Assembly: GCA_016802295.1 (NCBI GenBank)
Contig: JAESIW010000203.1
Location: 1,506,795-1,570,794, forward strand
Direction: 5' to 3'
DNA: 64,000 nt
Source of the DNA: Brachionus rotundiformis
Lineage: Eukaryota > Rotifera > Eurotatoria > Ploima > Brachionidae
The notes under the pieces are model-generated. The model was not told where the DNA came from, ran no database searches, and was given only the letters and a program-made list of their open reading frames with translations. Position numbers and translations under genes: made by a program. Below are positions 22,380 to 33,400 of the stretch, piece by piece (the first letter of the stretch is position 1; the number at the start of each line of letters is the position of its first letter).

Positions 22380-24430
22380 ATGTTATTTTGTTCGAATCTA
22401 TTAAAACGAAAAAAATTCCTCTATGTTATAATTCCAATTTTTTTAATAATCATTTATCAAAATACTGACTTATTTAGTCGACAAAATATAATAATTCAAC
22501 CGAAATGTCAATGCTTTCAAAATATTTCTATAAATAAATCTTTTACGTCAACTTATTTCATTAAGTATGATAAAAAAAATTACAACATAAGTCCTGACAA
22601 TGTTTTAACTTGTGACTTACATAAAAGTCTAAAAAGAGGTCCAAATCAAAAAATTATTTCTTATTCTCTTTATGGTAGAGACTTAATTTACTACCGAAAA
22701 CTTTTAAAATTAAGTAAGGATATTAAAAAATTGTACCCTGATTATGTAATGCGTATATATTATGACGATTCAATTGAGAAAAAAATTATTTGCGATATAG
22801 AATGTTCTTATGATAATATAGATTTTTGCAGCATTCACAAAATTCCAAAAAGTATTAGTAATAAACAAAACGTAATTAACATGGATTATATTAATTCTAT
22901 GATGTGGCGCTTCCTTCCTATTGGAGACAGTTTTGTGGATGTTTTCATGAGCAGAGACTTGGATTCGTTCATTATCGAACGTGAAGTTGACTCCGTTCGG
23001 GAATGGATAAACTCGGACATGACTGGACACATTATGAGAGGTAAAGGCTTGTAACTGTATTTTTTAAAATTATATCATATTCTTCCTAAAAATTTATGCA
23101 ATAATTTTCAATTGTGGATAGACTGTCAAATAAATTTCTATCAGTATTTTTTTACAATTAATCAAATTTCACTTGAAACTTAAATTAGAAATTATCAAAA
23201 TTAGACTAATCAAGTGGAACAAAATTAGGTTGCTTCCGTTCAGTTTTTCTTAAAAAATTGTAAAGCTGAAAATTTAATCTAATTGTATACTCCATAATAA
23301 TATTCGATCAGATACAATCAAGCTTCTTAAAATTACTTAACCATTCATTCGACTACTTAAAATCGTTAATGCCTAATAAGATTCTGAATACGGCTCATTT
23401 TTAAATAATTTCATCGCTTAAATGAATTCGCAACTTAGCCAGTAACTAAATCTTCTTTAGCTAAAATTTCGCTAATTGTTAATTTCGGAATACGAAAGTT
23501 AAACTCTTTTTTTTGCTATTTACAGTGCTGCTACGATACCTTGAATTCACCATATTTTACGTAAATTATGGTAATTTCACGATAATTTACCATTTTTACC
23601 GTAAAATATGGTAATCTAAAAAAGGGTATTTTTCGTAAAATAACGATAATTATCGTAAAATACCGATAATTATTGTAAAATTCAGTGAAAAAAAAAATTT
23701 CCAAAATTTCTCGAAAAAAACCGATTTTCATGAAAAAAAATTTTTTTTTTGAATTTTTGAAAAAGGAAAAAAAAAATGATGAATTTTGTGACAAAAATTG
23801 ACGTAAACTTCGGTAAATTTCTGTAAAAAAAGGTAAAAAATGGTATAAAAAATGGTCGAGTTAAGTGTTAAGTACTGTGTATACAGTCGGAGCTCTTTTA
23901 TCCAGAACACCTTTATTCGGACTGAATTTGATTGTCCATAACCCCGTAGATAGCTTTTAATTGTAATTGTACTAAAATCAAGAAATTTTTAAAAGGAGTT
24001 TTTTTTTATATTTGACATACCATTCTTAAAAACTTTCTAAACTATTAAATTTTATTAAGATAATCCTTCACATGGAACTTTAATTCTTGGCGGAATGTGG
24101 GGCTTCAAAGTTTCAAAAAATAGAAATTTAGGCACAGAAATATTTAAGTTGATTAAAAAATTCGGTAAAAAGTATAAACAAAATGGAATAAGCGTCAAAG
24201 GATATGATCAAATGTTTCTTTCAGACTATGTGTATGAAAGAATTAATTTTAGTTCGGTTATTCATGATAGTTATCTATGCGAAACATATCTCAATTCAAA
24301 ACCATTTCCTACCAAACGTCTTGGAAACTGTTTTGTGGGAAGTAGCGGAGATTGTAATGCGTCAGCTAAATTTTTAGAATGCCCAATTCAATGTCGACCA
24401 AAAGATCATTTAGATTGGGAATATTGTTAA
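22380..24430 (+). CDS. Type II membrane glycosyltransferase with DxD motif, two exons
   Basis: Exons 22380-23040 and 24060-24430 join in phase 1 (G|GT ... AG|AT) to 343 aa, restoring HIMRDNPSHGTLILGGMWGF across the junction. Residues 12-26 are a signal anchor preceded by KRKK, as in Golgi enzymes. The luminal part contains the candidate metal/nucleotide-sugar site SRDLDS (191-196) in the context MMWRFLPIGDSFVDVFM, and a C-terminal cysteine-rich part (GNCFVG, CPIQC). I recognise the pattern as that of uncharacterised GT-A-like proteins known mainly from invertebrates; donor and acceptor sugars cannot be read from sequence. The 1019-bp intron is unusually long for this locus and holds a GTAAAAT-rich repeat. 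Confidence 0.72.
23545..23870. repeat. GTAAAATA/ATGGTAA motif-rich repeat in intron
   Basis: Within the glycosyltransferase intron, words such as gtaaaatatggtaa, cgtaaaataacgataattatcg and cgtaaaataccgataatta recur in both orientations over about 300 bp, ending in poly-A/T runs. The segment can fold back on itself in several ways (ATTATCGT/ACGATAAT). It is probably an inserted AT-rich repeat or MITE rather than host sequence. Confidence 0.5.
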
Positions 24431-25985
24431 ATTCAAAATAGTTTTTTTTTGGAATATTTTCTCATGAGGTTTTAAGATAAAGCTTTTACGATACTAAAGT
24501 TTTTTTACAATTTTAATTATATTTGAAACTACTAAATCATTTATCGAAAAGATGCCATAGCGACTTATGTAATAGAGTTTTGTTTTTAAGCTGCATAAAA
24601 TTTTAGATCTCTTATTAATGATTCAAATAAACTGGGCTTAAACTAATTTTTTAAACAGCTGGTCTTTAAATTGATCAGCCCCAACAAAAACTTAACCAAA
24701 AATAGATTCATGAGTAAGCAAAATATTTTGATAAACATTTTAATTTTAAATCAAAAATTAATCTTTTTTCAAAATTTATCGAATATTGATGCAAATTTCT
24801 AAATATTTTTACATATTTGAGTAATTAAATTTAATAAAAAATTTAAAATCGATTTTATTTACTTGACGATTTTATTATAATATGGTAAAAACAATTAATA
24901 TTAAATATTCAATAAATTCAAAAATTATTAATGTATTTTTTTTAATATCTCTCCAATAGGGTGTGCTATGAAACTAGAAGAAAACTATTAATTTTCTCAA
25001 AAATTTTAATGGTTTTGATAAATATCAATTAATATTTGATATTTATCAGTATTTAATTTATTTTAAATGATTTGGTTTATAAGTCAAATCATTTAAAAAT
25101 AAATATTGTGACATCAAAAATAGCTAGATATAAAGATTAATTTATAAAAAAAGAAAAGAATATTTGGCATAATATTTCTATTTAGTTTTTCATGAGACAT
25201 TTTACCTTAAACATCTTTGTTATTCATAATAAAAAGGCAACATTGGGCTTTTTGATTAAGTTACTGAACTTAAAATTTAAACTAAATTAAAGAATGTTTT
25301 CTATTAAAAATTTTTTTCCCCTGGTTTATATTCATTTTAGTTCAGGTAAATAACGGATCTTATTTTAATAAATCGACAAGTAAATATTTTACAAAGTTTG
25401 CCACTGCGTTTTTTTAACTGTTCGTATTTTTCGAATTTTCCCAATACCAGATTTTTTTCTGCTGTACAACTAACCAAAATTGCCTACCAGGCATACTGTT
25501 CCAACACCTTTATTATGTAAAAATTTCACTCAGAAATGCTTTTGATATGATAATCGAATTAAATTTTAAAAAGCTCGAAATAGCGGAGTCATTGACCTAG
25601 TTATTAAATGTATAATTTTGTGTCTATCCAAAGTGGCCTGTAGTTGCCTGGAATGCTTTATTATTCATGCTATCTTTACTGCTAGAACTCTAAATTTTTT
25701 CAATTCAGGGTTTTTTTTAGATAAATAAACATTTAATCTATAAAATTAATAATTAATGATAGTAATTTATTAAAAATTGCTTAAAAAAGCGTCAGATTAA
25801 TTGAAATATTTTATATTTTTTTTTGAAATTCAATTAATAGAAAGATATTGAATTAGAAAATCCAAAGTTAAAATACTAAATAATAAAAGTTCGTGTAAAA
25901 GTTATTTTTTTTTTTAATCTATGGTTTTTAGATATAATAAAATTTTTAAAAGAAGGAATATATCTCAAATACCTGATTCAAAATT
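24431..25985. other. Intergenic, no supported gene
   Basis: Strongly AT-rich DNA downstream of the glycosyltransferase. I see no coding-like frame, RNA gene or clear element. Confidence 0.5.
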
Positions 25986-25988
25986 GAT

Positions 25989-26232
25989 AATACCGCGGTC
26001 GACTCCAATTTCAAAATCGCTTCAGTCAAATAACTAGATCTAAAAGGCTTTAAAAACTTGTTGCTATTTTATTCAGGTTAATTGTTAAATTTTATTAGAT
26101 ATGATAAAAAAAGCTAAATATTAAATAACCCCCATTATGGATTACAAGTGACTTTTGCAGCCTACATTCAAATAGGCGACTTAAAAGTCTGTAATCTATT
26201 TTGATTTTGATATTGGAGCCGACCGCGGTATT
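25989..26232. mobile_element. 244-bp segment with 30-bp terminal inverted repeats, MITE-like
   Basis: The 30-bp ends 25989-26018 and 26203-26232 are inverted copies with 28 of 30 identities, sharing the rare (for this AT-rich region) core CCGCGG. The interior is AT-rich and non-coding. This is what a small non-autonomous DNA transposon looks like, but no clear target-site duplication is visible and the right flank continues as GC-richer sequence (26233-26460) that could be part of a larger unit. Confidence 0.5.
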
Positions 26233-27210
26233 TGGGATGTAATTTATACCCAGAATGCTGATCCAGACCTTCGAACCGATAGTTATTGCTCTTTCTCTAA
26301 AGAGTCTATTATTATTTTGAGAAGTTTTTGCTTTCTTTCACACGAGCTTCAACTGATTCATGTTTAAAGTCTGTGTATGGAACTCCGAGCGTTGAATCCA
26401 TTCATTTTTCTACCAAGCTGATAAGAAGAACTCTGATTCATTCTGAGTTGCCTGGGGTATTTCCTAAATTATTTGAATAAATAAATAAGTCTTATGTATT
26501 TAAATATCAAGATAATCATTCAATATAATTTCAAATTCGATTTTTTTTCTGATAAATAGATTAATTTTTTTTTATTAAAACTCTCCTGTTTGATTAACTC
26601 AATAGATATAGTAATTGAAGCAAAAAAAGTAATTTTTAATTTTAAAAGTTTTGTAGTTTTGATTTAATTTAAAAAGATGAAATTTTGATCAGCTCATAAG
26701 TTTTTTTAATTGTGTTGGTTATTGGCACTAACCTTATGATTAGATTTGAATAAAAATAAGTGGAATTTATTAGCATATCTTAAAATAAAGTTGTTACTAT
26801 GACCTACAATCCTGATAATCGATAGATTATAAAGTTATTATTTTAGTGTTTCAATTAAATTAATATTAAGTGCCATCGTAATAGCAATTACGATTATCTA
26901 CAATCTTAATTAATTTAATTTCAATTTAATATTTTAATATTAATCTATTCTATCACAGAAAAAACCAACTTGAAACAATATTGAATGTTAAGCCCAATTT
27001 TAAGTCTAAATTTTAAATTTATATTTATATATTATAGATACACAATAAATCATAATATTCGTAATTTTTTAAATTTATTATTTATTAAAGTAGATGTGAT
27101 ATTTATAGAACGTAAAGCCAAATAGTGAAATAGTGAATAAAAAAAATTAATTTTATATGTACCATTTTTAAAAAACATTTAATTTTTTTCTTTACTTTTT
27201 GAGCTTTATG
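26233..27210. other. GC-richer tract followed by AT-rich DNA
   Basis: 26233-26460 is less AT-rich than its surroundings. On the minus strand it contains short coding-like pieces (DSTLGVPYTDFKHESVEARV; YRFEGLDQHSGYKLHPKYRG) separated by stops, suggesting a decayed gene or element. A GGTTCGAA word on the minus strand resembles a tRNA B box but no cloverleaf can be drawn. 26460-27210 is plain AT-rich 3' flank of the peptide-precursor gene. Confidence 0.35.
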
Positions 27211-27850
27211 TTATAATATTGTGTATTTATCATAAAAGCCTGAATCAATTACCAAATTATCATTTGGAGAGTGACCATTTATAACTTTATTTTTTGGTTC
27301 ACCCACTCGCTGACCATTAAAATAATTTCCACCATAAATAGTTGCTCGTCTTTTTCTGTATATGTTAGCCTTATCAAAATTACCACCAAATATTTTGGCT
27401 CTTTTGTTCATCACTCTGTTGGGAAGAATTCTATCTGACTCTTGTTGACTCTCATTTGGCAAACTTTCAGACATTAATTGTCTGTCTAATGTTTGGTCAG
27501 TTGGTTTACCAAATTTTTGACTATCTACCCATTTTTCATCTAAGATAGTGGCCCGCTTTTTTTTAAAAATGTTCGCTCTATCAGAATGTTCACCAAAGAT
27601 CTCAGCTCTTTTATTTAGTCTATCTGTAAGACCATCACTTGGTCTCTTTAAAATATTCCATCTGTCATGAAAACCAGGACTGAACGACTGACCATGTTGG
27701 ACATTGCATCGTTGATTTTGATCATCACAATCCAATCCAACTGATAATTAAATAACCTTATATTCTTTATTGAGTTAAATTGAGACAGTAAAACTTACAA
27801 ATACACACTAGAACATTGAATAAAATAAAAATTTGAGAACTTAAAACCAT
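27211..27850 (-). CDS. Secreted repeat protein, candidate neuropeptide precursor
   Basis: Exons 27799-27850 and 27211-27740 join in phase 1 over a 58-bp GT-AG intron to 193 aa. The exon-1 product plus the first residues of exon 2 form a signal peptide (MVLSSQIFILFNVLVCIFG). The rest is hydrophilic, without membrane segments, and contains basic sites KR (49-50), KR (61-62), KKKR (77-80), KR (130-131) and RKRR (146-149). Residues 59-98 and 127-166 are repeats: NKRAEIFGEHSDRANIFKKK against NKRAKIFGGNFDKANIYRKR. A shorter motif, roughly D-(R/K)-x-(N/T)-I-(F/Y/L), occurs four times, three times directly before a basic site and once at the C-terminus (FYDKYTIL). This is the layout of a multi-peptide prohormone cleaved by prohormone convertases. 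No C-terminal glycine amidation signals are present. I do not recognise the peptide family. Confidence 0.6.
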
Positions 27851-28069
27851 GATCGTTTAATATTTTTTTTAAAATTAATATTTTTAATATTCTTTAAAAG
27901 ATAATTTGATATTTATACAGAAAAATCCATGTTTTTAGATGCCTCATTAAGTAAATTTTTATCATTTTTTGTTTCAAGCTATATTTAAATTTTTTGGGTA
28001 TTTCACATCCGGAAATATTTAAGAAATTGTTGGATAAAAACTAGAATTAATTTTAATTTAATTTTAAAG

Positions 28070-28160
28070 TTATTTTTATTTCTATTACTATTATTTCTAT
28101 TATTTCTATTATTTCTATTATTACTATTTCTATTATTTTCTATTATTATTTCTATCACTT
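28070..28160. repeat. TTATTTCTA microsatellite
   Basis: Imperfect tandem units of ttatttcta / ttattacta repeated about eight to ten times. Confidence 0.8.
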
Positions 28161-28875
28161 ATTTAAAGAAATAATTCAGAATTAATTTTGTTAATTAGTT
28201 TAGTAATCGATTGTTTTTAAATCTTTTTTAAATACCCAAATGTCTTTTTGACCGTTTGTTACCAAGCCAAGCCCTTACTAAGTTATTTTTTAAGATTTAA
28301 ATAATATTTTTAGATGATTTTTTAAAATTATTTAATAATTCCTAACATAAACTTTTATTTTTTTATTAAATAAATTATAAGACAGCGTTTATTAGCCGTC
28401 TGATTGCCTCCTATATTATCTTTTGAAGGCTAGTAAAGTGATAAAGTGATACTAATATCGATAAAATTTTGAAAAGATAGTTATCAACTAGTTATAAAAA
28501 ATCATTGATTTCATTTTTTAAAAACTTTGAAGTATATTTCCTAATAGGCGATTTGATTGTATTTAAGTGTTCAGATTTTTAAAAATATTTAAAAATTTAA
28601 AATATCCTTAATTTATTTCAATTCAAAATTAAAAATATTTTAAAAACATAGCATTTGGTTTTTGAATATTATTTTATACACACGCTAAATTAAATTGATT
28701 AGCTAAGTTACAAGCTTAGTAAAATTGAACAATGTCAGTAATTCTATCTAATTTTTGCATTTGATGTTTTTCACTCAACTGAATAGATAGTTCTGCAGAT
28801 AATATTAATTGTATTTAGATTGTATTATATATACCATGGTATTTGTGGTGTTATCCCAGAAACCGATTCCCGTTC

Positions 28876-28916
28876 AGATCTTAATTAAGATCTTAACAGG
28901 ATTCCTAATAGGAATC
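28876..28916. repeat. Two adjacent perfect palindromes
   Basis: AGATCTTAATTAAGATCT at 28876-28893 is a perfect 18-bp palindrome, followed after six bases by GATTCCTA-A-TAGGAATC at 28900-28916. The following 150 bp contain more AGGATCCTA / GATCCTAA words. Together they look like a subterminal region of a transposon or a structured repeat. Confidence 0.55.
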
Positions 28917-29441
28917 TGGTAGTTTTTTTGCGAATTTTCTTTACTTGGTCTATATCAGATCCTAATCCAGGACGGTATAGGATCCTAAAAGAATTTCCTA
29001 AATACTCCTTCGCGCAATTAGGATTTTATAGGATTCCAAAAATAATACCAGATAATAATATCAAGAAATTAAAGGAAAAAAAAGGAAACTTGACGGATCT
29101 TTTAAAATTTAATTCAAGAATTTTTAAGATTTAACTTTAAGTTTTGTTTATTTGGATTCAGATTTTTAAGATAATATTAAGTTTTTCTAATTGTAAGGCA
29201 GATCATTTTAAAGGATTCTATTAAGAAAAAAAAGAGGATAATATTTTTTTATAATTTATTTGAGACAAAAAATATAAAATATATAAATAATAGATAAAAT
29301 AAAAAATAAACTAACTAAAGAATAAAATAAAATAATAAAAATAATAAAAACTAAACATAAAATAAAGAAAACAAAAAATAGAATAAAACGCATGATTATC
29401 TAAACGAGCGGTAGTGAGTGCATGCTTACGTCTCTATTTAA

Positions 29442-29647
29442 CACTCAAAGGACCGGCGGTGTCAATTTGACACTTTTTTAAAAATTATTTTTTAATTAAT
29501 GATCAATCAGATTTACATGTTTTAATATTTATTTTAAAGCTTTGATAATGGTCTTTTAAACATAATTCTTTTAATTTTACAGACTTTTATGAAACTAATG
29601 CAACATTTAAACAAAGTTTTTGATAAAAATAGCCGGTCCTTTGAGTG
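29442..29647. mobile_element. 206-bp piggyBac-type MITE flanked by TTAA
   Basis: Perfect 16-bp terminal inverted repeats CACTCAAAGGACCGGC (29442-29457) and its reverse complement (29632-29647) are each directly flanked by TTAA (29438-29441 and 29648-29651), the target duplication typical of piggyBac-superfamily elements. Just inside the left end is a 15-bp palindrome GTGTCAATTTGACAC (29459-29473). The interior is AT-rich and non-coding, so this is a non-autonomous copy. Its right end lies inside the 3' part of the minus-strand transposon gene that follows. Confidence 0.7.
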
Positions 29648-30102
29648 TTAAAGTAATCTGTTTTTGTTGTTGATGAGGAGTTGATTCATCGTCTATTTTT
29701 TCAATTGTTTCAATCTGTCTTTCAGCCATGATGGTGATTTTGGCTTGAATGGTATCAACTACATTTTGGATTGTATCAACTGTTTTTTGAAAGCTCTCAA
29801 CAGTTAGTCTTAAGCCATCAAATTTAGAACTTGTATCATTCAAAATAGATGATATGTCCTAAAATAAAAAAAATTTTAATTTTTAACTTTATTTAAATTT
29901 TACTTTATTTTGTGACGCTTTTTGGACATTAGAGACATTCTAATTCACTTTCAAAACCGCAGGTTTATCAAGGACAGGCTTTGTAACATTCCACCTGATA
30001 AAAAAATCAAATGAGTAAAAACAAACTCAAACACAACAGATAAAAATTACTTTGAGATTGTCGTTTTGATGCTGACTTAGCTGTATAGTTAGTTGGAGTC
30101 AT
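29607..30102 (-). pseudogene. Divergent accessory gene of a CACTA-like element, remnant
   Basis: A minus-strand gene starts with ATG at 30102 (MTPTNYTAKSASKRQSQ), ends exon 1 at a GTAATT donor, continues at about 29998 (NVTKPVLDKPAVL, interrupted by TAG) and then 29650-29850 (DTSSKFDGLRLTVESFQKTV, TIMAERQIETIEKI), a helical, coiled-coil-like part. The 3' end runs into the TTAA MITE. Position and orientation, starting about 210 bp (after removing the LTR element) from the divergent plus-strand transposase gene at 35750, match the minus-strand gene of the second CACTA-like element (start at 45850). It is disrupted by a stop and by the MITE. Confidence 0.45.
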
Positions 30103-30267
30103 TTTAGTTTAAATTAATAATTTATCTAATTTAAAAAAAAATGTTGAAAATAAATTAAAAATTTATCAATTTAGAAATCTAAATTTTTTTAAATGAAACG
30201 AAACTAGAAAAAAACTTAAGTAAACAGATTAAAATGGATATTTACTTTGGAGTTATTTTTTAGGAGC

Positions 30268-30397
30268 TGTTATGCTTGCAGTACTAAGTATATTTATTAT
30301 TAGAATTTATTAGTTATAAATAGGGGATAAATTTTATATTTGGAGGAATAAAACTTATCATAAAAGAAAATAAATCTTTCAATCTCGATCTATAACA
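30268..30397 (+). repeat. 5' LTR
   Basis: 130 bp, TGTTAT...ATAACA (6-bp inverted ends). It contains TATAAATAG (about 30316-30324), a possible TATA box, and AATAAA words downstream that could act as poly(A) signals. Confidence 0.88.
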
Positions 30398-30398
30398 T

Positions 30399-30409
30399 TG
30401 GCGCCCGAT
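30399..30409 (+). promoter_or_regulatory. Primer binding site
   Basis: TGGCGCCCGAT begins one base after the 5' LTR. It matches the start of the tRNA-Lys-type primer site used by several gypsy-like elements and retroviruses; the match fades after about 10 bases. Confidence 0.7.
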
Positions 30410-30473
30410 AAAAATTACTTTGTGTCGGCTTAAAAGAAAATTTCCTACACGTGGCAACTAACCAGACGCTAAA

Positions 30474-33400
30474 ATGTTTCGAACATTCCGTACCCTGTAC
30501 GTTGCGTTCATCTTTATGGTTAGTAGGAGAATTTTCCTATGGAAGGAGGACTTTCGAAAAGAAGTCGTTTTGGACTTTAAAGTAGATCAAATCCCATCTA
30601 ATCCCCATCCTATACCCTCACCAGGTGAACAATCTTTTAACCAAAGATTACTTACACCCCTTAGTGATTATTATTACCATATGTCATATCTGTCATGGCC
30701 ATAATTTGCATATGAAGCGATGTTTCTGCTGGGAACAATTTCAACCGTGTGGCAGGTATTCGTAGTTTTTTTCAAAACCACGCGGTGGGTCTTTTCAATC
30801 AGATCATCCACAATTCAATCGAACAAACGCTCATACACACCTTTATTCAAAAGTAGAGACGACATTAGAGGGTGGTTGAGTATGTTTGAACGGCACCATC
30901 AAGATCTCTCAGACAATAAAAAGAGTCGCCTTATCCTTGACCTTCTCTCACCTGAAGTCAGCGAAGAACTGGAGAGTTTTCTTTTGAAAGAAAAACCACG
31001 TGCTGGCTACCACGAGGTGCGTAAAGCCTTATTAAGATTGTTCGCAAAAACTGAAACGGTTCAAGACCCAGTCATGTCCCTAATAAATCGAACACAATTG
31101 GAACACGAGAACTTATTCCAATACATGGGAGCCCTAAAACGACTATCACGTGAAGCGTTCGAGAAGGACACATTTTCAAGAGACGAGTTAATCAAAGATC
31201 GTTTCGTACGTGGCATTAGAGACGAACGAGTCAAGAACAAACTTTGCGAAAATTACAATCGTAAACTAGACGAGATGATGGAATTGGCTAGCGAATGGGA
31301 AAGCAAATTGAAGAAAACAGACACAGTGAAGTACATGCCGCAAATAAACAAACTAGGAACATTTGAGAGTGGGGACGAGGGTCCAGAAACTCGCAACTCA
31401 AATACTAACAAACGATCAAGATTTTACTCAGCAGTAAGTGAGGAAACAGGCCGTATTTGTAACAAAGACAAACCTGCGAACTCGAAAAATTTCAAGATAC
31501 TTCAACTTACCCAAGCCGCAATCGAACATGTTCATTCTAAACGACCAGATCCAATTCGTGGTGTCTGCAAGATAAACAACCAGCTGGTAGCCTTCGATTT
31601 GGACACAGGAGCTGACGTCTCAGCGATAAGTGACAAGACATATCAAGCCCTAATGCCAAGGCCGAAATTAACTGAAATTAATCGAGAAATATACTCAGCA
31701 GGCGGCTTAATGGATAACATCGTCGGATTAGCCAGAGTAAACGTTCAGATCGGAAAAGATAGCATCTCATCTCACCTTATAATTGTGAAAGGTTTAACGG
31801 TCGATTGTCTTCTCGGGAGAGACCTTCTACCATATTCAACCGAACTCAGAAGTATGTCAAAACTAATCCATAGGAAAATACAGGCTGTTACCGACGAACT
31901 CATGATGATGAATGATAAGTTAAATGTTTCTACCGATATGAAAATCCAGACATTATAAAAATGTGTGGTAAAGAATGAAAAAACGGGTTATAAATGGGAA
32001 ATTAATTCTATTAGAGAAAGCTTGGACGAAGTGGCAAGCACAATCGAGAGGTTCAAAATCAAATTGTCCGAGGTCTCTGCCTCATGCCTACTCGAACTCA
32101 ATAATGACGTGCTATGTCCAATCAAACACAAAATCAACTTGATAAACCCACATATTTCCCCAATACGCCTCAAAGTAAGACGAGTACCATACCACAAGAG
32201 GATGAAGATGCTCGATGAAATGTTGGAAGCGAAGCTCATACAAAAAAGCGAAAGCCCGTGGAGCTCACCGGTGCTGTTAGTAAATAAACCAGATGGATCT
32301 ATTAGATTCACCGTCGATTACTCTAAAATAAACAACATAACAGTAAAGGACGCTCATCCTCTTCCAAACGCGGAAGACATGTTCGCGTTACTGGCTAATT
32401 CAAAATGGTTCACCAAACTCGATTTATATCAAGGATTTTTCCAAATACCACTCGACGAAGACTCAAAGAAATACACGGCATTCGCATGCGAATGGGGGTT
32501 ATACGAATACAACGTAATGCCGATGGGGCTCACCAACTCACCAGCTACATTCCAAAGGATGATGAACCAAGTTCTCAAGGAGTGTATAGAAGAGGGATAC
32601 GTATCAGTATTTTTAGACGACATCTTAATCCACTCTTCTACACTGGACGAGCATTTTAGACACTTGTCAAAAGTGGTGGAGAAGTTACGCCAAAACGATC
32701 TTAAGGTCAAATTGAAGAAATGCGAATTGGTTAAACAAGAAGTGACATTTTTAGGACATGTAATTTCATACGGTCGTATTAGACCAGACCCATCAAAAGT
32801 AGAGGCACTACACAGGTACCCTCGCCCAACAAATCTCACCCAAGTCCAATCATTCCTCGGTCTCGCCCAATACTATAGGAAGTTTATCGAACTTTTTTCC
32901 TCAATCGGCGCTCCGCTCTATTTTTTAACCTCTAAGGATGGATGCGAAAAAGACGGGACCCTTAAGTGGAATGATTCATGCGAGAAAGCTTTCAACCAAT
33001 TACGCTCAATTTTGACGTCGGACTCATTCCTTGTTTTACCCGACATGACCCTAACGTTTAGACTTGATACCGACGCGTGAAATTCAGGCGTCGGGGCAGT
33101 GCTTTCTCAATTCCAGAATAATGTTTGGAAACCAATTGGATATTTCAGTAGAGGTCTGAACAAAGCACAGAAAAACTATAGCACCTCCGAGAAGGAACTT
33201 TTAGCCATCGTTTTGGCAGTAGAGTACTTTCACCAATACCTATACGGTCATCATTTCGAAGTGTATGTCGATCACCAATCTCTCTCTTGGCTCCTTAGCT
33301 GTAAGAAACCAAATGCAAGACTAGCTAGGTGGCTTATCAGATTAGGAAATTATCAATTTAAAATTTGGTATCGAAGCGGAAAGAAGTACTGCAACGCTGA

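Larger units (their letters stand above)
27851..29430. other. Intergenic AT-rich DNA with simple repeats
   Basis: Upstream region of the peptide-precursor gene, then AT-rich sequence. Contains a (TATTTCTAT)-type microsatellite at 28070-28160 and an A-rich tract (29270-29395). Frames here translate only to low-complexity sequence. Confidence 0.5.

Noticed and set aside
23531..23910. Two minus-strand Phe/Lys-rich frames
   Set aside because: They arise from the AT-rich repeat inside the glycosyltransferase intron.
26255..26345. tRNA-like or SINE-like B box (GGTTCGAA) on the minus strand
   Set aside because: No A box at the right distance and no acceptor-stem pairing; a cloverleaf cannot be drawn.
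28070..28160. CRISPR-like regular repeat
   Set aside because: It is a short-unit microsatellite without spacers, and the genome is eukaryotic.
28928..29134. Plus-strand frame of 68 codons
   Set aside because: Overlaps repeated GATCCTAA words and has no start context or homology that I can see.
32405..32839. Extra plus and minus frames within the retrotransposon
   Set aside because: Shadows of the reverse transcriptase frame; no independent motifs.
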